From Chryseobacterium sp. c4a (lineage in GTDB: Bacteria > Bacteroidota > Bacteroidia > Flavobacteriales > Weeksellaceae), in contig NZ_WXVU01000007.1 of the NCBI RefSeq assembly GCF_009900745.1, forward strand, positions 174,391 through 238,390: a stretch of 64,000 nt of DNA, in the 5' to 3' direction. Position 1 is the stretch's first letter, and each line of letters begins with the position of its first letter. Made by a program: the position numbers and the translations under genes. Positions 25,199 through 34,500 of the stretch are shown here, piece by piece. The notes under the pieces were generated by a model. That model did no database searches. It was not told the origin of the DNA and was given only the letters and a program-made list of their open reading frames with translations.

Positions 25199-28111
25199 AT
25201 GAAAAAGTTTTTTATTTCTGTTTCGGTTTTCTGTATGCTTAATGCAATGGCTCAGAAATTCGATACTCAAAAACTGACGGATGCTCAGGGTTATACTTAT
25301 GAAACGGTAAAAAACGACCAGGCAGGAGTAAGGGTATATACCCTGAAAAATGGATTAAAGGTCTATTTAGCAAGAAATGAAGATGCTCCAAGAATCCAGA
25401 CTTATATTCCTGTAAGGACGGGATCTAATAATGACCCAAGTGATAATACGGGACTTGCTCACTATTTGGAGCACATGGTATTCAAGGGAACTTCACATTT
25501 AGGAACTCAGGATTGGACGAAGGAAAAGGCTTTGTTACAACAGATTTCTGACCTTTATGAACAGCATAAGGCAGAAAAAGATCCTACAAAGAAAAAGGAA
25601 CTTTACAAAAAAATTGATGAGGTGTCCCAAGAGGCATCAAAATATGCAATTGCCAATGAATATGATAAAGCGATTTCTTCATTGGGAGCTACAGGAACCA
25701 ATGCTCATACATGGCTGGATGAAACAGTTTATAAAAACAATATCCCATCCAATGAACTGGAAAAATGGTTAAAAGTTGAAAAAGAACGTTTCTCTGAATT
25801 GGTACTTCGTCTTTTCCACACAGAATTGGAAGCTGTTTATGAAGAATACAACAGAGCACAGGATAACGACGGTCGTTTGGTAAATTATGCTTTAATGGAA
25901 GCTCTTTTCCCAAAACACCCGAACGGACAGCAAACAACAATTGGTACTTCAGAACACTTGAAGAGCCCATCAATGGTGGCAATTCATAAGTATTTTGATA
26001 CCTATTATGTGCCTAATAATATGGCTGTAGTATTGGTGGGAGATATCGATTATGATAAAACTATAAAGTTAGTTGATCAGTATTTCGGAGCCTTTAAGTA
26101 TAAAGAACTTCCGATGAAGAAGATGGTAACAGAAGAGCCAATGACTCAGATTGTTTCCAGAACAGTAAAAAGTCCGTCTACTCCAAGAATGACTATGGCA
26201 TGGAGAACAGATTCTTACGGAAGCCAGGAAGCTAGATTGGCAGATGTAGTGGCTGAAATTTTAAGCAACAGAGGAGATGCGGGATTAATTGACCTTAATA
26301 TCAATCAAAAACAAAAAACTTTAGGTGCTGGAGCGTATGAGTCACCCTTCAAAATGTATGGAACATTTGCGCTTGTAGCAACACCTAAAGAAGGCCAAAG
26401 CTTTGATGATGCTAAAAAACTATTATTAGATCAGCTTGATCTTGTTAAAAAAGGACAATTCCCAGATTGGATGCTAAAGGCTATCATCAATGATAAAAAG
26501 GTTCAGCGTATGAAAGGTTGGGAAACTGCTGATGGTTTAGCTACTGAACTGTATGATTCTTATATCAAAGGAAGAACCTGGCAGCAGGAACTGGATGAGA
26601 TCAACCAATATGAAAAGATTACCAAAGCTGATGTCGTGAAGTTTGCGAATGATTTCTTTAAGGATAATTACGTTGTCGTTTACAAAGAAAAAGGAGTAAA
26701 TGATAAACTTGTAAGAGTAGAAAATCCTGGAATTACTCCTATTAAACTAAACAAAGAAGCACAATCTCCATTCCTTAAAGATATTTTAAATACAAAGGTA
26801 ACAGAGATCAAGCCTGAATTTGTTGATTATAAAACAGCGATTCAGACTTCACAGGTAAAAGACAAGACGGTAAGTTTTGTGAAAAATAAATCTAACGAAA
26901 TTGCTCAGGTAAGTTATATTTTCCCTTTCGGAACGGATAACGATAAAGAACTTTCTTTAGCTGGAACGGTATTCGAATATCTTGGAACAGATAAATATAC
27001 TCCAGAACAACTGAAAGAAGAGTTTTATAAATTAGGAATTACTTATAATTTTAGAACGTCTAATGATCAGATTGTTGTGACTTTATCAGGTCTTGAAAGC
27101 AATATGAAGAAAGGGGTAGAGCTAATGAATCACTGGATGACCAATGTAAAGGCTGATAAAGCGATTTACAACCAGACTGTGAAAACAATCCTTGAGACAA
27201 GAGAAACTGCGAAGAAAGATAAGGTAAGAATTATGAACGCGCTTTCCAATTATGCAAAATATGGAAAGGATTCTAGAATGACAGATGTTATTCCTAAAGC
27301 TCGTCTTGAAAGCATTGATGCTGCAGAATTGATGAAGAAAATAAAAACACTAAATCAATCTCCTTATCAGGTATTCCTTTATGGACAAAACCAAACAGGG
27401 TTGGAGAGTGCTGTAAAACCTTATATCACGACTACAAGCCTGCAGCCTGCAAAAGCTAAAGAATATGCAGAGCCAGCTACATCAGGAAAAGTTTATTTTG
27501 CAAACTATGACATGGTACAAATGGAAATGGCCAAAGTAGCAAAAGCAAATCCTGTAAATCTTAGCAACTTCGGAAAGGTAAATGTTTTCAATGAGTATTT
27601 CGGAAGAGGGCTATCATCTATTGTTTTCCAGGAGATCAGAGAAAGTAAGTCATTAGCATATTCAGCTTATGTTTCTTATGCAAATGCATCAGAGAAAGGT
27701 CATGCAAATTATATCACGAATTATATAGGAACTCAGGCTAATAAACTTCCTTTGGCAGTAAATGCTATGAATGAATTAATGGTAGAGTTGCCACAGATTC
27801 CTGCACAGTTTGAAAATGCAAGAGGCTCAGCATTGAAACAAATCGCCTCTAACAGAATCAACAGAACGAATATCTTCTTCAGTCAGTTGGCGCTTAAAAA
27901 ACTAGGTGTCGACTATGATCTTAGAAAAGATACCTATGCTGAGATTCAGGGATTGACACTGCCTCAGTTATCAGGTTTCTATAATACAGAGATCAAACCA
28001 GTACAATACAATACCGCGATTATCGGTAAGAAAGAAAATCTAAATATGGAATCTATCAACAAGATGGGTGAGTTCCAGGAGGTATCTCTTGAAGAGATCT
28101 TCGGATACTAA
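25199..28111 (+). CDS. M16 family zinc metallopeptidase
   Basis: This 970-residue secreted protein has a signal peptide (to about residue 19, NAMAQ) and two M16 halves. The inverted zinc motif HYLEH is at 88-92, with the distal glutamate in TELEAVYEEYNRA. The C-terminal half contains the paired R/Y-type block FQEIRESKSLAYSAY used to close the peptidase chamber. Length is typical of the pitrilysin-like fused two-half enzymes. It degrades peptides in the periplasm or outside; no link to pigment chemistry is evident, although M16 genes do sit near flexirubin genes in some genomes by my recollection. It is followed by a hairpin terminator at 28134-28162. Confidence 0.93.
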   Translation: MKKFFISVSVFCMLNAMAQKFDTQKLTDAQGYTYETVKNDQAGVRVYTLKNGLKVYLARNEDAPRIQTYIPVRTGSNNDPSDNTGLAHYLEHMVFKGTSHLGTQDWTKEKALLQQISDLYEQHKAEKDPTKKKELYKKIDEVSQEASKYAIANEYDKAISSLGATGTNAHTWLDETVYKNNIPSNELEKWLKVEKERFSELVLRLFHTELEAVYEEYNRAQDNDGRLVNYALMEALFPKHPNGQQTTIGTSEHLKSPSMVAIHKYFDTYYVPNNMAVVLVGDIDYDKTIKLVDQYFGAFKYKELPMKKMVTEEPMTQIVSRTVKSPSTPRMTMAWRTDSYGSQEARLADVVAEILSNRGDAGLIDLNINQKQKTLGAGAYESPFKMYGTFALVATPKEGQSFDDAKKLLLDQLDLVKKGQFPDWMLKAIINDKKVQRMKGWETADGLATELYDSYIKGRTWQQELDEINQYEKITKADVVKFANDFFKDNYVVVYKEKGVNDKLVRVENPGITPIKLNKEAQSPFLKDILNTKVTEIKPEFVDYKTAIQTSQVKDKTVSFVKNKSNEIAQVSYIFPFGTDNDKELSLAGTVFEYLGTDKYTPEQLKEEFYKLGITYNFRTSNDQIVVTLSGLESNMKKGVELMNHWMTNVKADKAIYNQTVKTILETRETAKKDKVRIMNALSNYAKYGKDSRMTDVIPKARLESIDAAELMKKIKTLNQSPYQVFLYGQNQTGLESAVKPYITTTSLQPAKAKEYAEPATSGKVYFANYDMVQMEMAKVAKANPVNLSNFGKVNVFNEYFGRGLSSIVFQEIRESKSLAYSAYVSYANASEKGHANYITNYIGTQANKLPLAVNAMNELMVELPQIPAQFENARGSALKQIASNRINRTNIFFSQLALKKLGVDYDLRKDTYAEIQGLTLPQLSGFYNTEIKPVQYNTAIIGKKENLNMESINKMGEFQEVSLEEIFGY

Positions 28112-28133
28112 TATTTTAGTTTTAATAATAGGT

Positions 28134-28162
28134 AAAGTGGAGCAGAAATGTTCCACTTTTTT
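28134..28162 (+). terminator. Terminator of the M16 gene
   Basis: AAAGTGGA and TCCACTTT form an 8-bp stem around an 11-base loop and are followed by a T-tract, 23 bp after the stop codon. Confidence 0.85.
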
Positions 28163-28212
28163 GTTTAAATAGTGGCATTTGCTTGATAGTGAGTGTTCCA
28201 CGGATTTTAAAA

Positions 28213-28228
28213 TGTTTCACGTGAAATA
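28213..28228. promoter_or_regulatory. Near-consensus parS (ParB binding) site
   Basis: TGTTTCACGTGAAATA matches the general bacterial parS sequence TGTTTCACGTGAAACA at 15 of 16 positions, with the central 12-bp palindrome perfect. It lies in a 486-bp gap between convergent genes. ParB-CTP clamps load at such sites to organise the chromosome near the origin. No parA/parB genes are in the window. Confidence 0.65.
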
Positions 28229-28422
28229 TGATGTTGTTTAAACACAAATGTTACCAATAATTCCACAAATGATAACAATGATTTTTAGAATTTTTAAAGG
28301 ATTATTTTTTAACGCAAGAGCTCGCAAAAGAATTATCTATTGTAGGGATTTTTTGATCACAAAGGCGTTTCATTTAGCAAAGGAATAACTTTGATAAATA
28401 TATATGTTATTTAATTCAATAG

Positions 28423-28480
28423 AGGTGGGCTTTAGCCCGCCTAAATAAATCATGAAATTCATTTGGCTTTAGCCGAAACT
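28423..28480. repeat. REP-like palindromic element
   Basis: Two palindromes sharing the core GGCTTTAGCC lie 30 bp apart: GTGGGCTTTAGCCCGCC at 28425-28441 and TTGGCTTTAGCCGAA at 28463-28477. Elements of this design (GGGCTTTAGCCC) are common extragenic palindromes in Flavobacteriia, often mobilised by REP-associated tyrosine transposases; no transposase gene is present here. Confidence 0.6.
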
Positions 28481-28549
28481 TAATAATGAATACAGCAATT
28501 TTCCATGAAAAAATAACAACATCCAATCTATGCAATTATCAAAAAACAA

Positions 28550-28576
28550 AAAAGCTGCACAAAATGTACAGCTTTT
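28550..28576 (-). terminator. Terminator of the dar unit (minus strand)
   Basis: AAAAGCTG and CAGCTTTT form a stem with an 11-base loop; read on the minus strand it is followed by a T-rich tract (TTTGTTTTTT). It lies 22 bp after the stop of the last hotdog gene. Confidence 0.8.
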
Positions 28577-28597
28577 ATAGTCTTTTTTCTTTCTTTT

Positions 28598-29041
28598 TTA
28601 CGATTTTACCTCCTGAATAAACAGGTTAATCTCTGCTCTGATCAACAATTCGTCATTGTTGAACGTTTCGCAGAAAATGTGGCAGATATTTTCAAACTGA
28701 GAAATCAGTGATGCTTTTGAAATGATCTTGTCATTTACTTTTGGAAGTCCGAAGATCTCAATCTTTTTGATATTGGTGATAAAACCTATCACTTTGGTAT
28801 CCGCTTCCGGATTTTCAAAAAAGCTTTGTCCAAGGATGGATGAGCAGGTTTGGGCCAGGTTTTCGATTAAGCCGGCTTCAGCCAGTTCATTGTTATGAAC
28901 AAAGATATTGTCTTCTTTTATTTCAAAGGAAGTCACAACTTTTTCTTTGGTCAGCTCTAGGATATAGTCTGCCATTAACATCGGTTCGCGATGAGGTAAA
29001 AAGTTATGTATATTGATGATATTTTCTTCCCTGATTTCCAT
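28598..29041 (-). CDS. ApeP-like hotdog dehydratase, paralogue 2
   Basis: This 147-residue protein has a single hotdog fold with an N-terminal FLPHREPMLMAD motif like the LIPHRPPFLLVD block of FabZ/ApeP, and GLIENLAQTCSSILG containing the helix glutamate expected at the active site. It is probably a 3-hydroxyacyl-ACP dehydratase acting with DarB in the dialkylresorcinol branch or with the aryl-polyene KS. Similarity to the protein encoded just upstream (shared FEIKEDN, GLIE..AQ) shows that the two arose by tandem duplication and could form a heterodimer. It is the last gene of the unit. Confidence 0.75.
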   Translation of the reverse strand: MEIREENIINIHNFLPHREPMLMADYILELTKEKVVTSFEIKEDNIFVHNNELAEAGLIENLAQTCSSILGQSFFENPEADTKVIGFITNIKKIEIFGLPKVNDKIISKASLISQFENICHIFCETFNNDELLIRAEINLFIQEVKS

Positions 29042-29047
29042 TAAAAG

Positions 29048-29479
29048 TTATTTTACGGCAGTTTTCATTTGAGATTTTGCGATTACTTCACCATTTAATT
29101 TGGTGATAATATCTACCAACGTTACTCCCATTACTTCATTGAGAATGGCAACCTCTGATAACAGCTGATCACCAATTTTAGGCAATACTTCTGCTTCAAA
29201 TGATTTGATGGCTCCAATATATCCTGTTGGTGCATCTTTTCCAAGCAAATAATATTTGTATCCTGTATGAAGGGCTACACTTTGTGCCTGATGTTCGATG
29301 AGTCCTGATGCCTGAAAAAATCCATCCTGAATGAAAAGATTATCTTCTTTTATTTCAAATCCGGAGATAAGATGATTTTCAGAATATTCAGAAAGTTCGT
29401 GTACCATAATAAACGGTGCACGCTGTGGGATAAGGCTTTGTACAAAATCTTTATCGGATGTGGGCAGTCTGTTTTCCAT
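29048..29479 (-). CDS. ApeP-like hotdog dehydratase, paralogue 1
   Basis: This 143-residue hotdog protein carries LIPQRAPFIMVH, where the usual histidine of the PHR motif is Gln, and GLIEHQAQSVALHTG with a Glu-His pair at the expected active-site helix. I chose the ATG at 29479, whose A is the last base of the darB stop (TAATG), in place of the ATG at 29503 that would overlap darB by 25 bp. The one-base overlap suggests coupled translation with darB. The missing histidine raises the chance that it is a partner subunit for the following paralogue. Confidence 0.75.
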   Translation of the reverse strand: MENRLPTSDKDFVQSLIPQRAPFIMVHELSEYSENHLISGFEIKEDNLFIQDGFFQASGLIEHQAQSVALHTGYKYYLLGKDAPTGYIGAIKSFEAEVLPKIGDQLLSEVAILNEVMGVTLVDIITKLNGEVIAKSQMKTAVK

Positions 29480-30618
29480 TAGCAAACTGTTAATAAAGAA
29501 CAAGAATAGGCAAACCTTCCACTTTCAGGAACACAAAGAAGTACTTTTTCTCCCTTCTTCAATGTTCCGGAGTTCATCAGCTCCTCTAATGCGATGAAAA
29601 TAGATCCGGCACCGATATTTCCGACATCAGAAAGATTGTAGAACCATTTTTCGGCAGGGAAGTCCATTCCTTTTTTAGCAAACTCCTCTTTTAATCCATC
29701 TTTGAAGTACCCTGAAGAGATATGAGCCAATACATGGTCAATTTTTTCAGGATCTAAATGATGTTTATCAAAAGAAGCTCTTAGGCTTTCTGCCCCTTTT
29801 ACAAGAATGTATTTATCAAGGATTTTAGTGTCTTGTTTAATGGCAAAAATAGATTGCTTCAACCATTCATCAGATGGATAATCTGCCCATGACTTTAAGC
29901 TTCCGTCTTCCTGCTTGTCACATCCTGCATACATACATGCTTCGATTTCGTGAGCATAAGAATAGAAATCGATAAATTCTACTCTTAAAGAAATTCCGTT
30001 CTCTCTAGGTTTATTTTCCAACAAGAAAGCACCCGCTCCATCAGAAAGCATCCATCTTAGGAATTCTCTTTTGAAAGCAATGATTGGTCTTTCTTCTAAT
30101 AATTTTAAATTTTCAGCTTCATGGTTGAATTTATCTGCCGTCATCCACGCAGACATTCTTTCAGATCCTGCACATACGGCAGTTTCCTGTACTCCGGCTC
30201 TTACGGAAAGAAATCCATAGTTAAGGGCATTCATCCCAGAGTTACAAAGTCCGGTTGCAGTATTGATCTCAATAGATTTTCCAATATTTAGTTCACCATG
30301 AACCATAGAAGCATGAGAAGGTTGAATCTGATCTGGTGAAGTAGTTCCTACGGATAATAACTTCATATCTTCTTTTTTGAAATTTTCATCAAAAAGTCCT
30401 TCAATCGCCTTTGCGGTAAGTTGTGCATTGGAATGCGTAGGGTTTCCTTCTTTATCTAAAGCGTAATATCGAGTTGTGATTTTATTATTTCTTAAAATAA
30501 GTGATCTGGCTTTAGAAGGTGCGTCATTGATAAGCCCAAGATATGTCTCCATTTCCTCATTAGATACCGGTTCATTGGGTAAATATTTTGAAGCTTTTGT
30601 TATAAATACGTCGTACAT
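29479..30618 (-). CDS. darB: DarB-type ketosynthase III (dialkylresorcinol synthesis)
   Basis: This 379-residue KASIII-like enzyme has Cys125 (TATGLCNSGMN), His299 (VLAHISSGYF) and Asn334 (NLSDVGNIGAGS), the FabH-type Cys-His-Asn triad. DarB joins a beta-ketoacyl thioester with a second acyl unit to give the cyclohexanedione precursor that DarA aromatises to a 2,5-dialkylresorcinol, the alcohol half of flexirubin. The gene lies directly beside darA with 1 bp between them, the diagnostic pair for this pathway. Confidence 0.92.
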   Translation of the reverse strand: MYDVFITKASKYLPNEPVSNEEMETYLGLINDAPSKARSLILRNNKITTRYYALDKEGNPTHSNAQLTAKAIEGLFDENFKKEDMKLLSVGTTSPDQIQPSHASMVHGELNIGKSIEINTATGLCNSGMNALNYGFLSVRAGVQETAVCAGSERMSAWMTADKFNHEAENLKLLEERPIIAFKREFLRWMLSDGAGAFLLENKPRENGISLRVEFIDFYSYAHEIEACMYAGCDKQEDGSLKSWADYPSDEWLKQSIFAIKQDTKILDKYILVKGAESLRASFDKHHLDPEKIDHVLAHISSGYFKDGLKEEFAKKGMDFPAEKWFYNLSDVGNIGAGSIFIALEELMNSGTLKKGEKVLLCVPESGRFAYSCSLLTVC

Positions 30619-30619
30619 T

Positions 30620-31534
30620 CTATTTTATATTAATTCCTTGTAAATATTGTTTTTGTTTTTGTCTTTTAAACCAAAATATAGGGGTTGTAAGCAGGTGTAA
30701 TACCAAAACGATAGGTGAGATGATCCATATCGCTGCCATCAAATATACCTTAAAGAATTTTATCAGCAATGGGCGTTTCTCTTTTTTCTTGATAATCAGA
30801 TTAGACCATACTGTAAAAATCTTGTTCCCTACCTTTTCTACACGCACTAAAAACGGACGAATTTCAATGGCTCCATTTTTTACAAGATCCGGTTGTAAAT
30901 TTTCCAGATCATTGCTTTTAAAATGTCTTTCAATAATCTCGCCATATTTTACGGAACCTATAATTTCGTCATCAGAAATTCCCGCTGCCGGAAGCACTCC
31001 TGATTTTTCTTTCTGGCCCGTGGTCAGCCAACGAAGAATGGTCAGAACACTGGTATAATTATCATGTCTGTCTACCAATGCAATGTTCCCTACAAGTTGG
31101 GCTTTTAAATCTCTTAGATATATTTTCAGCTTTTCCTGAGAAAGCATCCACATATTTCGAGTTCCGGAAATCGTAACTACAGGAGTGTCTTGTAAGATGC
31201 GTTCTGCATAGCCACTCTTCAAAAATGAAATGATCGGGATAGAGGGTGTGAGATACCATACCTGATATCCGAACAAAATAAGATCATATTTTTTGTCCAG
31301 TATTTTATCTGAAGGAGGTACGATTTCTTTTGGAATTTGTAAGTAAGATTCAGGAAAAGTATTGAAAAAGACATCACCTGGCCAAGGAAAAGGAAAATCT
31401 TCCTTTAGCTGAATATTATAATAGGTGATATCATATTCTTCCTTTTGAGCTTCAAAAGGCTTGGCAATATTTCTCACAATATCCTCCAACTGGCCGGTTT
31501 GAGAATAATATATGACAAGTATATTTTTTTTCAT
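30620..31534 (-). CDS. darA: DarA dialkylresorcinol-condensing/aromatising enzyme
   Basis: This 304-residue protein has a flavodoxin-like N-terminal part (NILVIYYSQTGQLEDIVRN, with SQTGQ in the phosphate-loop position) and a hydrophobic C-terminal segment (about 268-290, MAAIWIISPIVLVLHLL) that should anchor it in the membrane. This layout and the partnership with darB match DarA, the aromatase of dialkylresorcinol biosynthesis. It follows the MMPL gene by 42 bp on the same strand. Confidence 0.9.
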   Translation of the reverse strand: MKKNILVIYYSQTGQLEDIVRNIAKPFEAQKEEYDITYYNIQLKEDFPFPWPGDVFFNTFPESYLQIPKEIVPPSDKILDKKYDLILFGYQVWYLTPSIPIISFLKSGYAERILQDTPVVTISGTRNMWMLSQEKLKIYLRDLKAQLVGNIALVDRHDNYTSVLTILRWLTTGQKEKSGVLPAAGISDDEIIGSVKYGEIIERHFKSNDLENLQPDLVKNGAIEIRPFLVRVEKVGNKIFTVWSNLIIKKKEKRPLLIKFFKVYLMAAIWIISPIVLVLHLLTTPIFWFKRQKQKQYLQGINIK

Positions 31535-31576
31535 GGAATCTTTTTAGTGTTTACAAAAGTATGTTTTTCATATTTA

Positions 31577-34500
31577 TTATTTAGTTTTAAATACTTTTAA
31601 GGAATCAGAACTAAATTTTAATGTATAATTTTCATTTTTTATTACTGTATTTGTGGTATTGATGAAAATGATCGTTTCAGGAAGTATCTGAACTTCGTTG
31701 AGATCAAACTGATCATCTGAAACCAGAAGTACATCAATATTTTTATTCACTTCAGACAGTTCTTTTATATAGTTTATCTTTCTTCTTTTCACTAGATAAT
31801 TATGGGCTGCGGTTGCTCTTTTTTCTTCATTCTTTATCCATGAAAAAATTCTTCTGCTGGCTTGATAAAGGGTAAGTAAAACATCTTTTTGCCCAAAATC
31901 ATCAGCAATATGAAGGATATTAGCATCAGCATCAATATGTTTATTCAGTTCAAAGTAGGTCAGCTTACTGGTATTGAAATCTTTCTTTACTGCTGCCACC
32001 ACTTCAGCGTCTTTATATAAATAGCTTAAGAATAATTGTTTTTTAAAATAATTTTCATCCTCAATTTCTTCCCTTAGTTTGGCAAATTCTTCTCTGTAGT
32101 AAGCATTGATCTTTTTTGTTCTTTCAGAATAGTTTTTACCGAAACTGAGATCATCTTTACTAATCCTATCACCTACTTTTACAATAATGCTGCCATCGTA
32201 GATAATGAAGTCTCCTTTCGGAAGCACTTCGGAATTTCCATGGATATAGAGTGGGAGTACATCCAGCTCAAATTGTTCCGCAATATAGAACGCTCCCTTA
32301 TGAAATCTTTTCACATCGTTGGTATAAGAACGTTCTGCTTCAGGGAAAACAACAAGGGAATATCCCTGAGCAATTTTTTCCTTCAATTGATCCATTCCAT
32401 TTTCAATACCCTGAGAAACCGGATAGAAGCCTAATGCTCTTACCAGTTTTCCGAAAACCGGAGATTTATAAACCCAATCATTTACCAAATAAATGATTTT
32501 GTGAGTGGCCATTGCAATAGCTAATGTATCCAGGAAAGAGGTATGGTTAGCAATAATAACTGCTGGTTTGCTGAAATCCTCATTTGAATTTTTAATGACC
32601 TTCTTCTTTACAAATGGATTCGAATAAAGAACAGAAGTTAAAAACTTAGCTAAAATAAGTTTGATAATATTCAGCGTTTTACCCTTTGAATTTTTTACAA
32701 AGAAACTTCCCAAAGCTGAAAAAATCATCCCTCCGAGTCCGTAATACAAAAAGCAGAATACTGAAACGACAAACAACCTGAATGTAATAGGTGAAAGACC
32801 TTTTTTCGCTCGGTTGGTAATCAGCAATCTGAACCAGAACGGATATAAAGTAGAAGTAATAATAATCACTGAAAACATTCCTATCAAAGCAACCAGAGCC
32901 AATGAATGTAAGGCCGGATGTTTAGCAAAGATCAGAGATCCGATGGATAGGATGGTGGTAAATACAGCTAGAATAATTGAAGTTCTATAGGTGGGAAGCT
33001 CATTTTTTCCTGTAGTATGTTCCTTTTGCATAGCTTGGGTAAGGAAAATACTGAAGTCATCTCCAACTCCAAAGACTAGAGTACAAACTACAGTACTGAA
33101 AATATTTAATTCCAGCCCTAAAAAATAAAGAATTCCCGCTGTTACCACTCCCGTCAGAACAATAGGGAACATGGTCAAAACGGTCAGTTCAAAATTTCTA
33201 AAGAAAACAATAATCGTTAAGATGATAGCCAGCAGAGAATAATTAATCAATGTGTTGAAGTCTCTTTTTAATAAACCTAAAAAGTTTTCATTCATCTGTT
33301 GGCGGTCAATAGCAATAGCATCATGTTTCTTTTCAATATCCTTGATAAAGGTGTCTCTTTTATTTTCGTCAACTTTTACAACATTGGAAACCGTATAAAA
33401 GTCTTTTTCATGGCTCATGAATTCTGAAATTTGGAGAGCCTTCACCTTTTCATAATCCCTGATCGTTAAGGTAGAATAGTTCTTATTTAAGATCTCATTG
33501 AAGTTGTCAAAAGCCGAATTGTTGAATCCGAATTTGTTTCCGTTGCTGATGAGTTCAGAGATGGTTTGGTTCTTCTTAGTATCATTCCAGAATGTCTTCC
33601 ATTCGTTAATTTTCTTTTGTTGGTCTTTTTCAGATAAAACAATACTTCCAATAGAATTATAGCTAAGAATTTTTCCTTCTTTCTTTTCTTGTTCAAGGAA
33701 GGTGTTCAGCTGAGAGTTTCTGGCAAGAGCTTGTTCTTCAGAGTTTCCGTAAGAAATAGTATAAATAGATTTGGAAGTAATATCCGAAAGTTTCTGCAGT
33801 TTAGCCTCACTGATCTTCATTTCCTTCGGAATATAGTTAAGGTCACCAATATCTTCATTAAAACCTACATGTCTGAACCCAAATAAACATGCCAAAATAA
33901 TGACAGAACATCCGATAATCAAAGGTTTATTTTTCTCGTACGGATAAGAGCCGATTTTATCAATGAAGTTGGTGTTGTGCTTTTCTTCGGAATGCTTAGG
34001 CTTATACAGTTGAGGAACGATAATTAATGCTGTAATGGAAGATAAAATAACAGTAATCGCAGCAAATAGTCCCAGATCTTTTAACGCTTCAGAACGTACA
34101 AATACCAGGCATAAAAAGGAAACTGCAGTAGTGGCACTACTTAATACAATAGGCTGGGTGATTTCTTTGTAAAGCTCTTCAATATTGTTATTATGCTTAT
34201 AATGAGTGAGGATATGTAAGGCATAATCTATGGTAATTCCGATAAGAATAGCTCCTACACTTAATGAAATGGCGGAAATTTTATCCTTAATAAAATATAA
34301 AACGAGTAGTGCCAGTAAAACAGAGAATACTGTAGGAAGAAAGACAATAATCGGGGTAAAAAAGTTTTTGAAATAATAAATCAGTAGCACCAAAAGTACC
34401 GTCATAGAAATCACAACTGTATTCTGGATATCTTTTTTGATCTGTTTGGCATTGGCAACAGCAATTACCGGAGATCCGAAATAGCTGATTTCAGTTTTTC

